A stretch of DNA of 64,000 nt from Emticicia sp037153985 (GTDB lineage Bacteria > Bacteroidota > Bacteroidia > Cytophagales > Spirosomataceae). Position numbers and translations under genes: made by a program. The number at the start of each line of letters is the position of its first letter. Position 1 is the first letter of the stretch. A model generated the notes under the pieces. That model saw only the letters and a program-made list of their open reading frames with translations. It searched no databases and was not told the DNA's origin. This document shows, piece by piece, positions 7,150 to 15,896 of the stretch. Location: contig NZ_JBBAYI010000016.1 of the NCBI RefSeq assembly GCF_037153985.1, forward strand, positions 34,545 through 98,544, read 5' to 3'.

Positions 7150-8931
7150 TTAATTGCGTCGATTGTTGTTATTCTGGTTGTTTTGTTGGGGTGTGTTCTG
7201 CGGCTGACTCCCTTGCGGAGGTTTGTTTTCCGCCTGAGGTTTGCCTGAGTTTCCTCCCTGATTGTTGGGTTTGCCCTGATTTTTAGGAGGGTTATTCTGT
7301 GGTTTATTTCCTCCCTGATTGGGTTGATTCCCTTGTTTCGGCCCCTGATTATTATTTTTATTCTGAGGCTGATTCCCCTGTTTCTGGTTATTGGGCTGTT
7401 GGTTTCCCTGCTTTTGCCCGTTGTTTGGGTTTTGCTGTGGTTTGGGATTCTCGGTTGCCTGATTAGCCTGTTTCGGGGCATTATTCTGGTTGTGTTGCCC
7501 CTGATTATTATTTTTATTCTGCGGCTGATTCCCCTGCTTTTGGTTATTGTTAGGGTTTTGCGGCTTCTGATTATTATTTGGGTTGTTCTGGCCCGAATTG
7601 CCTTGCTTCTGGTTGTTCTGTGGCTGATTCCCTTGTTTTTGATTATTATTCGGGTTTTGTGGCTTCTGATTATTATTTGGGTTGTTCTGGCCCGAATTAC
7701 CTTGTTTTTGATTGTTCTGTGGCTGGTTGCCTTGTTTTTGGTTATTATTGTGGGCTTTAGCTTCAGATTTATTGTCTTTTGCTGAATTATGGCTGTTCTT
7801 TTTGCTCTTGTCTGTATATTTTTTGTCCAGACGGTCCAGATCAGAGTTTTTCGGTGAGTTTTTGTCTGTGGCAATACTATCTGGCAAGTTCAGGTCTTCG
7901 AGCGAACTAGGCGTTAATCCTCTTTCATTCATTTGCATAATTTCAACGACCTTATGAATCGGGAGCGAATGCCAGTTAATATCGTTATTATAGCTGAACC
8001 ACATAATCCGACGGAAAATGTCAGTTTTTTGTAAAACGGCAATTCCTTTTTCGGTTTTAAGGGGTTTTTCAACCGTAGGAATATCACTTAGTGCATCCAG
8101 ATAGGTTTCAAGTTCGTAGTTGAGGCAGCATTTCAGACGGCCACATTGCCCTGAAAGTTTTGCAGGGTTCAACGATAGGTTCTGATAACGGGCTGCTGAG
8201 GTAGGAATCGCCCTGAAATCGGTTAGCCATGTTGAGCAACACAATTCGCGCCCACATGAGCCAATGCCGCCCACACGTGCTGCTTCCTGACGCAGACTAA
8301 TCTGCTTCATTTCGACACGAATCTTGAATTCGGCTGCTAAAAGTTTGATTAACTCACGGAAATCGACACGGTCGTCGGCCGAGTAGTAAAACGTAGCTTT
8401 GGTATTGTCTGACTGAAACTCAACGTCAGACACCTTCATTTGAAGTTTAAGTTCTTTGGCAATTTCACGTACGCGATACATGGTAGGTAAGTCGCGGGTG
8501 ATAGCCTGCTGGTGTTTTTCGATGTCTTTTTCCTGCGCAACTCTCAGGATTTTTCTGATGTTTTCATCATCCTGAATGCCTTTTTTTATCATTTGCAAGC
8601 GTACGAGTTCGCCTTGTAGCGAAACACTACCTATATGAAAACCCGTTTGCATTTCGCAAAGCACGAAATCGCCAGTATAAAGTTCAAGGTTATTTACGTT
8701 TCTGAAATATTCTTTCCGGCCACCTTTAAACTTTATTTCCACTATGTTATAACGCATTGACATTGGCACTTCCATGTTTGAAAGCCAGTCAAAAGCATTC
8801 ATTTTATTGCATCCACCTGTTGAGCAGCCTCCTGACGAGCACCCTGCCACAGTTTTATGGTTCGATTTTTCGGTTCTATCCAAGGCCTTTACTGCTCCGC
8901 AGCCACCTGATGAACATTGTCCACAGCCCAT
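7150..8931 (-). CDS. PSP1 (RicT/YaaT family) protein with Cys-rich start and long Asn/Gln tail
   Basis: A 593-residue PSP1-domain protein. PSP1/RicT proteins support competence, sporulation and RNA processing in Firmicutes; the role in Bacteroidota is not established. The PSP1 core covers about residues 50-290, with the cysteine motifs GSCGRELCCSTWL (224-236) and SGQCGRLKCCL (260-270). The first 42 residues carry two Cys/Gly clusters (Cys3, 6, 11 and Cys31, 36, 41), perhaps a metal-binding addition. From about residue 395 to the end the protein is almost only Asn, Gln, Pro, Gly and Lys and includes a 33-residue unit repeated in tandem. It is far longer than the roughly 270 residues of Bacillus RicT. 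gldH follows after 22 bases. Confidence 0.9.
   Translation of the reverse strand: MGCGQCSSGGCGAVKALDRTEKSNHKTVAGCSSGGCSTGGCNKMNAFDWLSNMEVPMSMRYNIVEIKFKGGRKEYFRNVNNLELYTGDFVLCEMQTGFHIGSVSLQGELVRLQMIKKGIQDDENIRKILRVAQEKDIEKHQQAITRDLPTMYRVREIAKELKLQMKVSDVEFQSDNTKATFYYSADDRVDFRELIKLLAAEFKIRVEMKQISLRQEAARVGGIGSCGRELCCSTWLTDFRAIPTSAARYQNLSLNPAKLSGQCGRLKCCLNYELETYLDALSDIPTVEKPLKTEKGIAVLQKTDIFRRIMWFSYNNDINWHSLPIHKVVEIMQMNERGLTPSSLEDLNLPDSIATDKNSPKNSDLDRLDKKYTDKSKKNSHNSAKDNKSEAKAHNNNQKQGNQPQNNQKQGNSGQNNPNNNQKPQNPNNNQKQGNQPQNNQKQGNSGQNNPNNNQKPQNPNNNQKQGNQPQNKNNNQGQHNQNNAPKQANQATENPKPQQNPNNGQKQGNQQPNNQKQGNQPQNKNNNQGPKQGNQPNQGGNKPQNNPPKNQGKPNNQGGNSGKPQAENKPPQGSQPQNTPQQNNQNNNNRRN
7523..7750 (-). repeat. 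99-bp tandem repeat inside the PSP1 gene
   Basis: Two full 99-bp units (7523-7621 and 7622-7720) and a partial third (from 7721) encode an Asn/Gln/Lys/Gly-rich 33-residue unit. The units differ mainly at third codon positions, so the repeat is old enough to have diverged while the protein sequence is kept. Shorter related pieces continue to about 7330. Confidence 0.85.
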
Positions 8932-8970
8932 ATCCTCTTTATTGTAATGAGTAAATTATTTAGTTAATCA

Positions 8971-8988
8971 TGATTGAAAACTCAATCA
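8971..8988. repeat. Inverted repeat upstream of the PSP1 gene
   Basis: TGATTGA and TCAATCA are perfect complements separated by AAAC, about 40 bases upstream of the PSP1 start. It may be an operator or a leader hairpin. No function can be read from the sequence. Confidence 0.4.
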
Positions 8989-8998
8989 TTTAGTTGAG

Positions 8999-9033
8999 TA
9001 TTTATTTCTTTCCAATAGTTCAAGAAATAAATA
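8999..9033. repeat. 12-bp A+T-rich inverted repeat between purD and PSP1 gene
   Basis: TATTTATTTCTT at 8999-9010 pairs perfectly with AAGAAATAAATA at 9022-9033. It lies between the purD stop and the PSP1 start, both minus strand. There is no T-tract in either direction, so it is not a classical terminator; a protein-binding site or weak hairpin is possible. Confidence 0.4.
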
Positions 9034-9169
9034 TATCCGGCGAAATATCTTTACTAATACAGGCAAAAGAGATATTTTAACTCATTAAATACTTTATCTG
9101 GTACTGATTTATAGATAGTTTTATATATTCAGCTAATATGAATCTTAGTGGTTTCTATTTTAATAAGTC

Positions 9170-10477
9170 TTAAATATCTTCTTTTTCACCTTTTAAATAT
9201 TTTAAAAGGTCTTTTCCTATATCTTTTCTGAAATATTTTCCGTCAAAGATAATATTTTTTGCTAATCGTTGTGATTTCTGACGGGCAGAATTTAGTGTGC
9301 GTGCCATTGCTACCGACACAATTACTCTGCCGCCGTTGGTTAAAACTATGTCGCGCTCGGCCAATCTGGTGCCTGCATGAAAAAGTATAGTATCTTTTTG
9401 TGGTTTAGGAATCACCATGATGTCGCCCTTTCTGTAATCTTCGGGGTAGCCTTTCGCTACTACCACCGTCGCAATAGCCGCTTTTGCATGAACAGCTAAT
9501 TTTATTTTGTCCAGCTTACCTTCGGCAGTAGCTTTCATGAGTTTCACCATATCGGTTTTAATTCTTGGCAGTACTACTTCAGTTTCGGGGTCACCCATTC
9601 GGGCGTTATATTCAATTACATAAGGTTCGCCTTGTACGTTCATTAATCCAACGAAAATAAAGCCTACATATTTGATTCCTTCGGCCTGTAAGCCTGTAAG
9701 TGTAGGTTTAACTACTTTTTCTTCTACTTTCGACAGAAAAGCCTCATCGGCAAATGGCACAGGTGAAACGGCACCCATACCGCCTGTGTTCAATCCTTTA
9801 TCACCATCGCCAATACGTTTATAGTCTTTGGCTTCGGGCAGAATTTTATAGTTTTTTCCGTCAGTTAATACAAACACCGAAAGCTCTATTCCGTTCAGGT
9901 ACTGTTCAACTAAAACTTTGCTACTGGCATCGCCGAATTTAGCTTCGGCCAGCATTTCGTGCAGGCTTTGTCGGGCTTCTTCGTGGGTTTCTGCAATAAT
10001 TACCCCTTTGCCTGCCGCCAGACCATCAGCTTTCAGTACAATAGGTAACGATTGTTGCGCCAGATAAGCCAGCCCTTCCTGAAGGGTGTCTTTTGTAAAA
10101 GTTTGTGAAGCCGCTGTCGGAATCCCATACTTTTGCATAAAGTTTTTAGAGAAGTCTTTGCTGCCTTCCAGTTGTGCGCCTGCGGCGTCGGGGCCAACAA
10201 TCTTTATTTTTTTCAGGGATTTATCTTTTCTGAAAAAATCAACAATGCCTTTTACAAGAGGGTCTTCAGGCCCTACAATAACCATCTGAATATTATGCTC
10301 TTTTACTGCTTCGGCAATTTTAGTAAAATCACTTACGGCAATTGGTAGGTTTTGGGCTATTTTTGCTGTACCGGCATTACCGGGTGCAACAAAAAGCTGT
10401 GTACAGTTTTTGGATTGAGTAATTTTCCATGCAAAAGCGTGCTCACGGCCACCAGAGCCAATAATCAGAATATTCAT
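9170..10477 (-). CDS. purD: Phosphoribosylamine-glycine ligase
   Basis: A complete 435-residue PurD, the ATP-grasp ligase that joins phosphoribosylamine and glycine in purine synthesis. The N-terminal MNILIIGSGGREHAFAWK motif, the ATP-grasp segment with LKADGLAAGKGV (about 148-159), and the MGDPETE metal/ATP site near 290 are all present. Length is normal for the family. The C-terminal 15 residues are Lys/Asp-rich. It is separated from the next same-strand gene by 238 bases containing inverted repeats, so it is likely its own transcript. Confidence 0.96.
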   Translation of the reverse strand: MNILIIGSGGREHAFAWKITQSKNCTQLFVAPGNAGTAKIAQNLPIAVSDFTKIAEAVKEHNIQMVIVGPEDPLVKGIVDFFRKDKSLKKIKIVGPDAAGAQLEGSKDFSKNFMQKYGIPTAASQTFTKDTLQEGLAYLAQQSLPIVLKADGLAAGKGVIIAETHEEARQSLHEMLAEAKFGDASSKVLVEQYLNGIELSVFVLTDGKNYKILPEAKDYKRIGDGDKGLNTGGMGAVSPVPFADEAFLSKVEEKVVKPTLTGLQAEGIKYVGFIFVGLMNVQGEPYVIEYNARMGDPETEVVLPRIKTDMVKLMKATAEGKLDKIKLAVHAKAAIATVVVAKGYPEDYRKGDIMVIPKPQKDTILFHAGTRLAERDIVLTNGGRVIVSVAMARTLNSARQKSQRLAKNIIFDGKYFRKDIGKDLLKYLKGEKEDI

Positions 10478-10565
10478 TTAATCTAAAATTTGGTTTTAAA
10501 AGGGCAAAGGTCGGGAAGTTTTTTGGAAAAGAAAAAAATGCCTTTAAAAAGTTGGTAACAACGCC

Positions 10566-11300
10566 TTAAAACACAAAAATGTTTTTTTGTTTAAGGGTAT
10601 CAATTGTACTATAAATACCTTTTTTGCCTTTTCGGGCAATTTTCTTTGCTATGGTTGCGGCTGCAGTAAAGTAAGCAGCTTTAGTAAAGTATTCGCCGTG
10701 GCCAAAGAAATCTTTTTCGCTGATTAAACTGCTAAGGGGTATTGGTTTAGGGGCAATAAAACGTAGTTCGGAGGTGTAGGCGGCGTAGCGTTGTAGGGTA
10801 TCCTGCGTAGCTACAAAGCGGTAGTCGAGCATGAGCGCAAGGCCCTCGTCGAACCAAGTTGGTACCTTTGTTTTGGTTTTCCACCAACCCAAGCGGCTTA
10901 TTAGCTCATCGTGCGACATCTCGTGGGCAATTACATCAGCGTTAAGGCCATCTTTATTAATAACTATCCAAGAGCCAAAAGGCGTACCTATCGTGCAGCC
11001 GGCGCCTTCTGTGGTTTGGCAGAATTGCTGGTAGTCTGCCAGATTATTACAAAATATAAGGGTGGCTTCCCCCTGCCGACCGCCCCAAAATTCATGAATA
11101 CGTTTTTTAGCAATTTTAATATACTTTTTCAGGGAGTCTTGCTGTTTTAGAGTAGATGAGGCAGACACATAAACATTTTTTTCGATAGCCGAGAAGTTAT
11201 CATATCTGATAAAAGCACAGCGTAATACCTGTGGAAAAACCCAGATAAACAGGAAAAAAACAAAGAATATGAGTATTAGGGCTGTTTTAAGAAATTTCAT
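10566..11300 (-). CDS. Membrane-anchored gluzincin-like (peptidase MA-type) protein
   Basis: A 244-residue protein with one N-terminal membrane segment (about 5-24) and a periplasmic domain. HEMSH at 126-130 fits the HExxH zinc motif, and Glu152 in WFDEGLA is placed as the third ligand, as in gluzincin or peptidase-MA-like proteins. Two cysteines near 94 and 102 might form a disulfide. No other recognised domain is present. Peptidase activity is inferred from the motif alone. It is upstream of purD on the same strand (88-base gap) and divergent from the membrane-protein/haem-lyase operon. Confidence 0.65.
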   Translation of the reverse strand: MKFLKTALILIFFVFFLFIWVFPQVLRCAFIRYDNFSAIEKNVYVSASSTLKQQDSLKKYIKIAKKRIHEFWGGRQGEATLIFCNNLADYQQFCQTTEGAGCTIGTPFGSWIVINKDGLNADVIAHEMSHDELISRLGWWKTKTKVPTWFDEGLALMLDYRFVATQDTLQRYAAYTSELRFIAPKPIPLSSLISEKDFFGHGEYFTKAAYFTAAATIAKKIARKGKKGIYSTIDTLKQKNIFVF

Positions 11301-11371
11301 TATTTCTGTAACGCTGTTGAGCAGACCGAAAGTTCGCTGCCTAACATTTATGTTATTAAAAGATTATAACG

Positions 11372-11379
11372 TAATTTTG
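11372..11379 (+). promoter_or_regulatory. Candidate Bacteroidota -7 element
   Basis: TAATTTTG fits the TAnnTTTG consensus and lies 31 bases before the start codon of the four-helix membrane protein gene. No clear TTG is seen at the -33 distance, so this is a partial match. Confidence 0.4.
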
Positions 11380-11410
11380 ACAAAAATTTTAATCTTCTAA
11401 CGACTTATAT

Positions 11411-11842
11411 ATGTATCAAATCATTCAAACCACTCATTCATATCTGGCTGCGCTTACTTTGCTTTTGTTATTGGTTGCTACTGTGAACGGAATCATCGGT
11501 GCTAATAGCCAGAAAGCCTTTGAGCAAAAAGATGCCAGTATTAACCGATTCGCGCTCATGGCTGTTCATACCATGTTTCTTTTAGGGCTTACTTTGCTGG
11601 TGCTTTCTCCGAAAGTGCAGTTCAGTAACCTGAAAGCAACCATGAGTGACCCTTTCTTGCGCCTCTATACTATTGAACATCCTTTTATGAATCTTATTGC
11701 GGTTGCGTTGGTAACTATTGGTTTTGGGCGTTCGAAACGTGCTGTTGGTAATGGTAAGAAATTTAAGCAAACCATGATATTCTTTGGCTTGGCTTTCGTG
11801 ATTATTTTAAGCCGTATTCCGTGGCAATACTGGTTTAAATAA
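11411..11842 (+). CDS. Four-helix integral membrane protein next to the haem lyase gene
   Basis: The 143-residue product has four hydrophobic segments (about 10-30, 47-66, 86-105, 118-138). Histidines at the helix starts (His9, His53, His88) could bind haem, and related Bacteroidota proteins are sometimes labelled cytochrome B, but this is unproven. It lies 74 bases upstream of the CcmF/CcsA-like gene on the same strand, which makes a link to cytochrome or haem handling plausible. I do not recognise a named family. Confidence 0.6.
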   Translation: MYQIIQTTHSYLAALTLLLLLVATVNGIIGANSQKAFEQKDASINRFALMAVHTMFLLGLTLLVLSPKVQFSNLKATMSDPFLRLYTIEHPFMNLIAVALVTIGFGRSKRAVGNGKKFKQTMIFFGLAFVIILSRIPWQYWFK

Positions 11843-11916
11843 GTCTGTGATACCAGAAACCTCACGCGTTTCTGCAATTTACAGGAATTAGTTTATTGAG
11901 ATAAAGTTTATAATTT

Positions 11917-14448
11917 ATGTTAAGACCATATTTAGGAAATATAGGGCATTTGTCCATTATTGTCGCTTTCGTTGCTGCCTTAGTTTCTACGTATGCTTAT
12001 TGGCAAGCTAGCCGCCCGACCACCCAAGCCCTGCAACACATTGTAACCGACTGGCTTAAATTTGCCCGTCGGGCTTTTTATGTGCATGCAGTAGCTACTG
12101 TTGCGATTTGTGTTTCGTTGCTAAGTATCATTTTTAATCATTATTTCGAATATCATTATGCCTGGGACAACGCCTCCTTGAGTTTACCCATTGGCTATGC
12201 TATTTCGTGTTTCTGGCAAGACCAGGAGGGTAGTTTTTTATTATGGATGTTCTGGAACGTAGTTGTTGGGGTAATATTGATTAATTCATCTTTAAGAAAA
12301 AACAAAACACTCGAAGCCCCTACACTTACCATTTTTACGTTGGTGCAGGCTTTTTTGGCATCGATGATTCTTGGTGTGGTTATTTTCGGAGATTTCAAGA
12401 TTGGTAGTTCTCCATTCCTTACCCTGAAAGAATCAATGCCGGATATTCCTATCTGGAAAACTAATCCGAATTTTATTCCGAAAGATGGAAACGGACTGAA
12501 TCCTTTGCTTCAAAACTACTGGATGGTAATTCACCCGCCAACTACTTTCTTGGGTTTTGCTTTTACTTTAGTGCCTTTTGCTTTTTGTATGGCAGGTTTA
12601 TGGAGAAAACAATATACAGAATGGATAAAACCTGCTTTGCCGTGGACACTCGTAGCGGCTGTTATACTTGGAACTGGCATTATGATGGGAGGAATATGGG
12701 CTTATGAAACCCTGAATTTTGAAGGATACTGGAACTGGGACCCCGTTGAAAATGCCGTGTATGTACCGTGGCTGGTATTAGTAGCTAGTTTCCATACAAT
12801 GCTATTGGCACGTAAAAACAGTTCAGCACTTAAATACACTATTATTCTGGTTATTGCGCAGTATATTCTGATTCTGTACTCAACGTTTCTGGCCAGAAGT
12901 GGGGTGCTTGGAAATGCCTCAGTACACTCGTTTACTGACTTGGGGCTTTCAGGGCAGTTGCTTTTGTATTTGTTTACTTTCATTATAGCGTCGGTAGTAT
13001 TATCAATTATTCGCTGGAAAGAATTACCAAAAGATGCACAGGAGATTTCTACGTTCTCACGCGAGTTCTGGATTTTTATGGGTGTACTTATGCTTAGTCT
13101 GGCAGCTTTCCAGATAATTGTTACTACTTCAATACCCGTTTATAACAAAATCGGAGATGTATTCGGAGTAAAACTTAATATGGCTTTGCCTACCAATCAG
13201 GTAGAGCACTATACACGTTTTCAGATGTGGTTCTTTGTAGTTATTACAATTCTGACGGGTATCGCTCAGTATTTCTGGTGGAAACGTGTAAAGAAAGAAA
13301 GCCTTTCAAAATTGTTAAACCCACTTATTATTACGCTTCTGGTATCGGCAGCGGTTATTACTTTTGCTAAAGTTAACAACTGGCAATACATTATTGTGTT
13401 AACAGCAGCTACTTTTAGTATTGTGGCAAATGGTAGTATCCTGACCGATATTCTGAAAGGCAAATTTAAAGTGGCTGGCGGGGCTATTACACACATTGGT
13501 GTAGCGTTGATGCTTATCGGGATTATGTTTTCATCGGCTTATTCAAAAATAGTGTCGTTGAATTTCTCAGGATCTGAAATTTTTCAGGGGAACGATAAAG
13601 AAAATAAAGAGAATGTATTGCTCTGGCTGAACCGACCTACGCAATTGAGCGATTTTTCGTTTACCTATAAAGGACAATTCGTTGATGTAAGGAATGTGCC
13701 GGGGTATATCGAAAAGAAATATATTTTACCTGTGCCAGGTAGTAATTTTAAGGGTATTGCCCGCGCAGATGTTGTAGATGGTGACAAGGTATTTTACAAA
13801 CGTGGTGATACTCTGGAGTATGAAGCCGAAAATACTTATTATCAGGTTGAATACACCGACAAAAACGGCAAGAACTTTAATCTTTATCCACGCTTCCAGA
13901 TTAATGAGAAAATGGGTAATGTGGCATCGCCTGATATTAAAAAGTTCTGGAATAAGGATATTTACACGCACGTTCGTTTTGTTACGATGGATGAAGACAG
14001 AGACTGGAGTGTGCCGGAAGAGTTTACTGTGGCCGTAGGCGATACTTTCTTTGTAAATGATTACGTGGCCATTTTGCAGGATGTTGAAGGAGTAAGAGAG
14101 GTTGATGGCATGAAACTCAATGAAGGAGATGCCGCAGCACGGGCCATAGTGAAAGTGCTGGACCGAAATGCGTCTGTTACAATGCGACCTGTTTTTGCTA
14201 TCCGTAACCATGAAATATGGAGTAAACCCGAAGTGAACAACGAAATGGGCTTGCGTATGCAATTAACCCGAATTGACCCTGTTATGGGTAAGTTTACGTT
14301 TTCAACGAGCCGTGGGCAACGAGAGTATATTGTATTGAAGGCCCTCGAAAAACCCCATATTAACTTGCTTTGGTTTGGTTTCTTGTTAGTGATAACAGGG
14401 CTTACTTTATCTGCCGTCAGGCGTTTTACAATAGTAGCGGCTGAGTAA
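11917..14448 (+). CDS. CcmF/CcsA-like cytochrome c haem lyase
   Basis: The 843-residue polytopic protein belongs to the haem-handling protein superfamily that attaches haem to apocytochrome c in the periplasm. It shows the CcmF-type segment FWQDQEGSFLLW (99-110), the histidine motif HPP at 206-208, and the WWD-type haem-binding stretch at 261-286 ending in YWNWDPVENA. A large soluble domain of about 290 residues lies between the penultimate and last membrane helices (roughly 540-820), as in CcmF. The gene follows a small membrane protein and is probably cotranscribed with it. No ccmE-like or ccmH-like gene is in the window. Confidence 0.88.
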   Translation: MLRPYLGNIGHLSIIVAFVAALVSTYAYWQASRPTTQALQHIVTDWLKFARRAFYVHAVATVAICVSLLSIIFNHYFEYHYAWDNASLSLPIGYAISCFWQDQEGSFLLWMFWNVVVGVILINSSLRKNKTLEAPTLTIFTLVQAFLASMILGVVIFGDFKIGSSPFLTLKESMPDIPIWKTNPNFIPKDGNGLNPLLQNYWMVIHPPTTFLGFAFTLVPFAFCMAGLWRKQYTEWIKPALPWTLVAAVILGTGIMMGGIWAYETLNFEGYWNWDPVENAVYVPWLVLVASFHTMLLARKNSSALKYTIILVIAQYILILYSTFLARSGVLGNASVHSFTDLGLSGQLLLYLFTFIIASVVLSIIRWKELPKDAQEISTFSREFWIFMGVLMLSLAAFQIIVTTSIPVYNKIGDVFGVKLNMALPTNQVEHYTRFQMWFFVVITILTGIAQYFWWKRVKKESLSKLLNPLIITLLVSAAVITFAKVNNWQYIIVLTAATFSIVANGSILTDILKGKFKVAGGAITHIGVALMLIGIMFSSAYSKIVSLNFSGSEIFQGNDKENKENVLLWLNRPTQLSDFSFTYKGQFVDVRNVPGYIEKKYILPVPGSNFKGIARADVVDGDKVFYKRGDTLEYEAENTYYQVEYTDKNGKNFNLYPRFQINEKMGNVASPDIKKFWNKDIYTHVRFVTMDEDRDWSVPEEFTVAVGDTFFVNDYVAILQDVEGVREVDGMKLNEGDAAARAIVKVLDRNASVTMRPVFAIRNHEIWSKPEVNNEMGLRMQLTRIDPVMGKFTFSTSRGQREYIVLKALEKPHINLLWFGFLLVITGLTLSAVRRFTIVAAE

Positions 14449-14600
14449 CGGCGGTACAACTTTATAAGAAAGAACAACAGTATTTTTGTGCAGAAGTTTC
14501 AGGGTAAAATCTGATTCCGCCAAAATGAGTCTGTTGTTCTTTTTTTGTGATTTTCTTTAAAAAAGCTGGGTCTTATTACTAAAATACATAGTTTGATTTG

Positions 14601-14608
14601 TAAGTTTG
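14601..14608 (+). promoter_or_regulatory. Candidate Bacteroidota -7 element
   Basis: TAAGTTTG matches TAnnTTTG, 67 bases before the start of the membrane protein gene at 14675. A convincing -33 TTG is not seen. Confidence 0.35.
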
Positions 14609-14674
14609 CACTACATTTCAATGGAACCTTCCGAATAAAAATTACTTGGAGCTTAGCAATAGCATTTAACATTT

Positions 14675-15817
14675 ATGACTTTTCTAGAGAATATCTACCA
14701 AAAACTTGAATCTAAAATTGTTCTTTTTCTGGAGGCTTCTAATTGGCAGTGGCGTGTGGTAGCGGTAGCAATCCTGATAATGTTGTTGTCATTTTTTAAT
14801 AATGTAATGCCTTTTCAGGACTTTAGGTCATATTATGAAGAAGTAATAACCAAGAGGGGAGAGTATTTTCTATATAAGGTTACAAAAGACCGCTCACAGA
14901 ACTTGACTGAACACCGAGTTTATGAAGAGCCTGCGTCGAATAATCGTGTTTTTCGGCTTACCTTGCCAGTATTGGTAAAGGTCTTGCATATCAGGCACGT
15001 AAGTGTGTTTTTGTATGGTTTACAGTTAATACTAGGGGTGTTGTTGTATTTTTTGCTCACGCGATTTTTGTTTCAACTGCTCAACGACAAGGTGTCAACG
15101 CTACTAGGAGTAATAGCGTTAGCGTGTATTTATTTTGGGACTTCTTTCTTTATCGAAAATTGTGGATATGGCGATTTTTATGCCTTCCTGCTTCTTTTTC
15201 TAGGTATATATTTTCGAAATCCGCTAGTAATCTTTGCGAGTATTTTTGCTGCTACTTGGTGTGATGAACGTGCTAGTGTGGGCGCAGGTCTGGTGTTTTT
15301 GTGGTGGTGGGTTTCTCCGACCATCCGTGAGGGCAAGCCTGTAAGTTTTATTCCAAGCTGGCAGATGATAGCTACTGCTTTAGCCGTTATTGCTTATGGG
15401 GGCTTACGTTTTTATCTGATGAAGTACGTCGGGATGTCGGCTACTTATAAAGAAGGGGAGTTTTCTCAAATGATTATCGATAGCTGGGCTTCTTATGGTT
15501 TTAAGTTTGTTTGGGTGCTAGAGGGTTTCTGGCTATTAATGCTTCTGGCATTTTTGGTTTTATATACCAATCGGGAGTATTTTAAATTGCTTTTGGTAAT
15601 GGGTGGTACAGTAGGAATGGTATTTTTAGGAATGACAACCTACGATTCGACCCGTAGTGGCTCTTATGTTTTTCCAATGATTTTTCTGGGACTGCTGCTG
15701 GTTCGCACAAAGTTAACCGAGAAACAGCTTCGAATTTTATTGGCGATTGTTGCACTATTGTGTTTTTTACATCCGCTTGCTACCAAAACCCGCGGTGTGG
15801 GGTACTTTCTTATGTGA
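14675..15817 (+). CDS. Polytopic membrane protein of unknown function
   Basis: A 380-residue protein with about nine to ten hydrophobic segments starting near residue 27. A 60-residue polar loop follows the first helix, and the sequence YYEEVITKRGEYFLYKVTKD lies within it. The fold resembles the multi-pass glycosyltransferase-C or EpsG-like type proteins in general appearance only; I see no diagnostic motif. It is flanked by non-coding spacers of about 226 and 79 bases and does not appear to be in an operon with the haem lyase or the PorZ-like gene. Confidence 0.6.
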   Translation: MTFLENIYQKLESKIVLFLEASNWQWRVVAVAILIMLLSFFNNVMPFQDFRSYYEEVITKRGEYFLYKVTKDRSQNLTEHRVYEEPASNNRVFRLTLPVLVKVLHIRHVSVFLYGLQLILGVLLYFLLTRFLFQLLNDKVSTLLGVIALACIYFGTSFFIENCGYGDFYAFLLLFLGIYFRNPLVIFASIFAATWCDERASVGAGLVFLWWWVSPTIREGKPVSFIPSWQMIATALAVIAYGGLRFYLMKYVGMSATYKEGEFSQMIIDSWASYGFKFVWVLEGFWLLMLLAFLVLYTNREYFKLLLVMGGTVGMVFLGMTTYDSTRSGSYVFPMIFLGLLLVRTKLTEKQLRILLAIVALLCFLHPLATKTRGVGYFLM

Positions 15818-15849
15818 GTGCGGCCGAATAACATTCCGCCGTACGTATC

Positions 15850-15866
15850 ACGGAATGGTATTCCGT
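15850..15866. repeat. Short perfect inverted repeat upstream of the PorZ-like gene
   Basis: ACGGAAT and ATTCCGT flank GGT; a further CATTCCG lies 20 bases before, so alternative hairpins can form in the 79-base spacer. It may be the end of the upstream transcript or a leader hairpin. Confidence 0.35.
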
Positions 15867-15896
15867 GTAGGAAACAGCAAGCAAATATAACTATCT

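Noticed and set aside
7523..7750. Regularly spaced repeat that might suggest a CRISPR array
   Set aside because: Units are adjacent without unique spacers, lie inside a coding frame and encode a repeated peptide.
7324..7785. Plus-strand open frame of 153 very hydrophobic residues resembling a membrane protein
   Set aside because: It is antisense to the Asn/Gln codons of the PSP1 tail (AAT/CAA read backwards give Ile/Leu/Val), so the hydrophobicity is an artefact of the repeat.
7128..7874. Open frame upstream of gldH encoding about 250 Arg/Thr/Ile-rich residues
   Set aside because: It is the PSP1 Asn/Gln repeat tract read in another frame; gldH has its own ATG and lipoprotein signal at 7127.
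13726..14262. Antisense open frame of 178 residues inside the haem lyase gene
   Set aside because: It is a mirror of the soluble domain codons; no family features, and the sense frame is well supported.
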